From JACKJP01 sp050249695 (lineage in GTDB: Bacteria > Pseudomonadota > Alphaproteobacteria > Rhizobiales > Tepidamorphaceae): DNA of 64,000 nt. Made by a program: the position numbers and the translations under genes. Below are positions 61,115 through 64,000 of this stretch, piece after piece; positions within the stretch are counted from its first letter, which is position 1, and every line of letters begins with the position of its first letter. The notes below the pieces were generated by a model. That model ran no database searches. It worked only from the letters and a program-made list of their open reading frames with translations, and was not told the origin of the DNA. The stretch is taken from the NCBI GenBank assembly GCA_050249695.1, contig JBFWQA010000001.1:992001-1056000 (forward strand). Reading direction: 5' to 3'.

Positions 61115-63217
61115 ATGCGGCCAGATATACTCAACCCTTTGTTCGCCGGCGTCACGTCGCTCGACCGCGTCGGCAAGTCGACCGCAGCGCTGATCGCGAC
61201 CGCCGTCGGCCATCCCGAGCGGGAGGCCCGGATCGTCGATCTTCTCTGGCACGTGCCTTACGCGCTGATCGACCGAACCTACCGGCCGAAGATCGCCGGG
61301 GCGGAACCTGGCAGGACGGCGACGATTCTTCTGACCGTCGACGCGCATCGTATCCCGCCGCGCGGACGCGGACGCATTCCCTGGCGAGTCGAATGCCATG
61401 ACGAAACGGGCGAGATGACGCTCGTCTTCTTCAACGTTCATGGCAACTATGTGGAGCGGACGCTGCCGGAAGGCGCCAGCCGCTGGGTCAGCGGGCGCGT
61501 CGAAATCTTCCAGGGTTTCAAACAGATCGTCCATCCCGATTTTATCGTCCCGCCCGAAAAGGAAGAGGAACTGCCGGCCTTCGAACCGGTCTACGGGCTG
61601 ACGGCTGGCTTGAGCGGCAAGATCCTCGTGCAGGCGGTCCAGCAGGCACTCGCGCGCATTCCCCCACTGCCGGAGTGGATCGACCCTCAGGCCCTGAAAC
61701 GGCTGGCGCTGCCGCAATTCAGCAAGGCGCTGCAAACCGTCCACCATCCGCAATCAGACCTCGATATCGCACCCGAAAGCCTCGCCCGCCGCCGCCTCGC
61801 CTATGATGAAATCCTTGCCGGACAGCTGGCGCTGCATCTGCTGCGCGGGCGCATGTCGCAGCATCGCGGCCGCGCCTATCGCGGCGACGGACGTATCACC
61901 CGGCCTATCCGCGACGAGCTGAAATTCGCGCTGACGGGCGCGCAGATGCGCGCGCTCGAGGAAATCGCAGCGGACCTTGCCGGTGAAACCCGTATGGTCC
62001 GATTGCTCCAGGGTGATGTCGGGTCGGGAAAGACCATCGTCGCGCTGCTTGCCGCGGCGCAGGTCGCCGAGGCCGGGGCCCAGAGCGCCTTCATGGCGCC
62101 GACCGAGATTCTCGCCCGCCAGCACTTCGCGACACTCCGGAACTTCACCGGCGGCAGCGGCCTGCGCATAGGGCTGCTTACGGGTCGCGAAAAGGGCCGC
62201 GAGCGAAGCGAAGTCCTCAAAGCACTCGAAGCGGGCGACATCGACGTTCTCGTTGGCACCCACGCACTCTTTCAGACCGGAGTTGAATTTCACGACCTTG
62301 GCCTTGCCATTGTCGACGAGCAGCATCGCTTCGGCGTTCATCAGCGGCTGGCCATCACCGCCAAGGGTCAGGCGGTCGATTTCCTCGTGATGACCGCCAC
62401 TCCCATCCCGCGCACGCTGCTTCTGACGCTCTATGGCGACATGTCGGTCTCGCGCCTGGATGAAAAGCCGCCGGGACGCACGCCGGTCGATACGCGCGCC
62501 ATGCCCCTGGAACGGATCGGAGAAATCGTGGACGCGTTGGAACGCGCGATCGCCGCCGGAGCCCGGGTCTATTGGATCTGCCCGCTCGTGGAGGATTCCG
62601 AGGAGGTCGAGGCGACCGCCGCCGAGGCGCGCGCGTCGGCGCTGCGGGAGCGGTTCGGAACCCGCGTCGGCCTCGTGCACGGGCGCATGAAAGGCAGGGA
62701 GAAAGACGCGGTCATGGCCGCGTTCGCGGCCGGCGGCATCGACATCCTGGTTGCGACAACCGTTGTCGAGGTGGGGGTCGATGTTCCGGAAGCCAGCATC
62801 ATGGTGATCGAGAATGCCGAGCGCTTCGGCCTCTCGCAACTCCATCAGCTTCGCGGCCGCGTGGGCCGCGGCGCGGCGCGTTCCAGCTGCCTTCTGCTCT
62901 ATCGCGCGCCGCTGGGCGAAACCGCGAAGCAGCGTCTGGAAGTCATGCGCGAAAGCGACGACGGTTTCCGTATCGCCGAGGAAGATCTGAAACTGCGCGG
63001 CGGCGGCGACTTGCTCGGCACCCGGCAGAGCGGCATGCCCGGATTCATGCTCGTGGACGCGGCGCACCACCTCGATCTGCTTCAGATCGCCCGCGACGAC
63101 GCACGCCATCTGCTGGAGACAGACCCCCACCTCTTGAGCACGCGCGGCATGGCGGCGCGCACCCTGCTCTATCTGTTCGCGCGCGACGAGGCCGCGCAGC
63201 TTCTGGTATCAGGCTAA
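61115..63217 (+). CDS. recG: ATP-dependent DNA helicase RecG
   Basis: A 700-residue RecG. The N-terminal wedge/OB domain (about 50-200) is followed by LLQGDVGSGKTIVALLAAAQ (Walker A), VDEQHRFGVHQR (DExH box reads DEQH), MTATPIPRTLLL and QLHQLRGRVGRGA. It branch-migrates stalled forks and Holliday junctions. GGGCAGGAGG lies 5 bases before the ATG. Divergent from sdhE, with 85 bases between, and its stop overlaps the DUF502 gene's end by 9 bases. Confidence 0.97.
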   Translation: MRPDILNPLFAGVTSLDRVGKSTAALIATAVGHPEREARIVDLLWHVPYALIDRTYRPKIAGAEPGRTATILLTVDAHRIPPRGRGRIPWRVECHDETGEMTLVFFNVHGNYVERTLPEGASRWVSGRVEIFQGFKQIVHPDFIVPPEKEEELPAFEPVYGLTAGLSGKILVQAVQQALARIPPLPEWIDPQALKRLALPQFSKALQTVHHPQSDLDIAPESLARRRLAYDEILAGQLALHLLRGRMSQHRGRAYRGDGRITRPIRDELKFALTGAQMRALEEIAADLAGETRMVRLLQGDVGSGKTIVALLAAAQVAEAGAQSAFMAPTEILARQHFATLRNFTGGSGLRIGLLTGREKGRERSEVLKALEAGDIDVLVGTHALFQTGVEFHDLGLAIVDEQHRFGVHQRLAITAKGQAVDFLVMTATPIPRTLLLTLYGDMSVSRLDEKPPGRTPVDTRAMPLERIGEIVDALERAIAAGARVYWICPLVEDSEEVEATAAEARASALRERFGTRVGLVHGRMKGREKDAVMAAFAAGGIDILVATTVVEVGVDVPEASIMVIENAERFGLSQLHQLRGRVGRGAARSSCLLLYRAPLGETAKQRLEVMRESDDGFRIAEEDLKLRGGGDLLGTRQSGMPGFMLVDAAHHLDLLQIARDDARHLLETDPHLLSTRGMAARTLLYLFARDEAAQLLVSG

Positions 63218-63997
63218 AGGCTCTGGAGCCTTCGCGGCGGGACGTTCGCGACCCTGCCGCTTGCCGTTCAATGGCGCCTCTTCGATGGCTGCCGCCTTCT
63301 CCTCCGGCGTCGGAGGTATGACCAGCCCGGCGGAAATGACCAGCTTGGCCGCTTCCTCAACGCTCATCTCCAGCATGATCACATCGCTGTCGGGCACGAA
63401 CAGAAGAAAGCCGGATGTCGGATTGGGTGTCGTGGGCAGGAATACCGACAGCATCCTGGTCCCCTCGGGCGCGTGCCGTGCGACCTCGCCCCTTGTATCC
63501 GTGGAGATGAAGGCGAGCGCCCAGAGGCCCTTGCGCGGATATTCAACCAGACAGACCTTCTGGAAGCTCGACCCCGTATTGGAAAGCACGGTCTCGAAAA
63601 TCTGCTTGAGGCCGCGATAGATCGTCCGCACGAGCGGCATGCGGCCAAGCATCATCTCGCCATAGCCGATGAGCGTGCGCCCGAAGAGGTTCGCCGTGGT
63701 GGCACCGAGGAAAATCAGAAAGAAGATCGCGACGATGAGGCCGACGCCGGGGATCGGAAACGGCAGGTAGGTTTCCGGCAGATAGCGCAAGGGAATGAAG
63801 GGCTTCACCCAAGCATCGACCCAAGTGACGAAGGACCATGTCAGGTAAGCCGTGATACCGAGCGGCGCCGCGATGATGAGCCCCGTCAGGAAATAGTTCC
63901 GCACGCGCGTCATGAAGGGCATGCGCACCTTGCCACCGCCCTGCGCAAGCTGGCTCAAGTTGAAGCCGTCGGGATTATTGTCGCTGCCGTCGCTCAT
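63209..63997 (-). CDS. DUF502-family membrane protein
   Basis: A 262-residue membrane protein. Two membrane segments (about 33-58 and 82-103) precede the DUF502 core with GYGEMMLGRMPLVRTIYRGL, SFQKVCLVEYPRKGLWALAF and SVFLPTTPNPTSGFLLFVP. A proline/alanine-rich basic tail ends the protein. Function is not known; the family often sits next to recG in alphaproteobacteria. Convergent overlap of 9 bases with recG. Confidence 0.9.
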   Translation of the reverse strand: MSDGSDNNPDGFNLSQLAQGGGKVRMPFMTRVRNYFLTGLIIAAPLGITAYLTWSFVTWVDAWVKPFIPLRYLPETYLPFPIPGVGLIVAIFFLIFLGATTANLFGRTLIGYGEMMLGRMPLVRTIYRGLKQIFETVLSNTGSSFQKVCLVEYPRKGLWALAFISTDTRGEVARHAPEGTRMLSVFLPTTPNPTSGFLLFVPDSDVIMLEMSVEEAAKLVISAGLVIPPTPEEKAAAIEEAPLNGKRQGRERPAAKAPEPLA

Positions 63998-64000
63998 GGG

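Noticed and set aside
1..64000. CRISPR arrays, insertion sequences, attachment sites
   Set aside because: No regularly spaced direct repeats, no transposase or integrase frames and no flanking duplications were seen; the tRNA-Ser gene has no integrase beside it.

Overview
The window is about 64 kb of GC-rich DNA from an alphaproteobacterium. The main support is the recG / sdhE / mfd block with a neighbouring DUF502 gene, an IalB-type periplasmic protein, an hspQ gene, a PleD/PopA-like pseudo-diguanylate cyclase and a malyl-CoA-lyase-type enzyme. A Hyphomicrobiales/Parvibaculum-like host fits, but the genus is inference. Only one RNA gene, tRNA-Ser(UGA), was found. No CRISPR array, insertion sequence or replication origin was seen.

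Region 1 (1-16.4 kb) is a CoA-dependent catabolic island. It holds acyl-CoA synthetases, a pair of adjacent acyl-CoA dehydrogenases, two CaiB/BaiF family III enzymes, a crotonase, a short-chain dehydrogenase, a nitronate-monooxygenase-like flavoprotein, a cyclase-family hydrolase, two metallo-beta-lactamase-fold hydrolases and a TetR regulator. Five intergenic copies of one oriented palindrome, ATCAAC-N6-GTTGAC (first base T in one copy), lie in the promoters of this island. Each carries a -35 TTGAC(A/T/G) in its downstream half. The island is therefore probably one regulon, most likely under the TetR encoded at 8121-8777. The gene set resembles side-chain or ring degradation of a branched or cyclic carboxylic acid (steroid- or terpenoid-like), but the substrate cannot be read from the sequence.

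Region 2 (16.4-23.4 kb) has a ferritin-like gene fragment, an OsmF/YehZ-type osmoprotectant ABC operon, an aldo/keto reductase and an MFS transporter. Region 3 (23.4-36.1 kb) is accessory: small hypotheticals, an RraB-type protein, an SDR, a flavin-binding oxidase-like protein, an AHSA1 protein, MFS and Ca/Na antiporters, an AT-rich AIPR-family phage-defence candidate, and a membrane trio (glutaredoxin-MauE fusion, K-channel-like protein, CPBP protease). Region 4 (36.3-47.7 kb) starts with tRNA-Ser. It continues with a second catabolic cluster (KstD-like flavoprotein, FAH hydrolase, SDR, MarR, BMP-type binding protein, quinone reductase), then TerC, a UbiH-like hydroxylase, an AEC transporter that seems to start at CTG, malyl-CoA-lyase-type enzyme and hspQ.

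Region 5 (47.7-57.2 kb) has IalB, then a tight run of a peptide-type binding protein, a catalytically degenerate AMP-binding protein and an intact acyl-CoA ligase. A PopA-like protein with a retained c-di-GMP inhibitory-site motif and a DsbA/FrnE protein follow. Next come a reductase and a VOC protein behind an operator-promoter that is nearly identical to the one in front of the AHSA1 gene 28 kb away. Region 6 (57.2-64 kb) is housekeeping: mfd, sdhE, recG and a DUF502 membrane protein.
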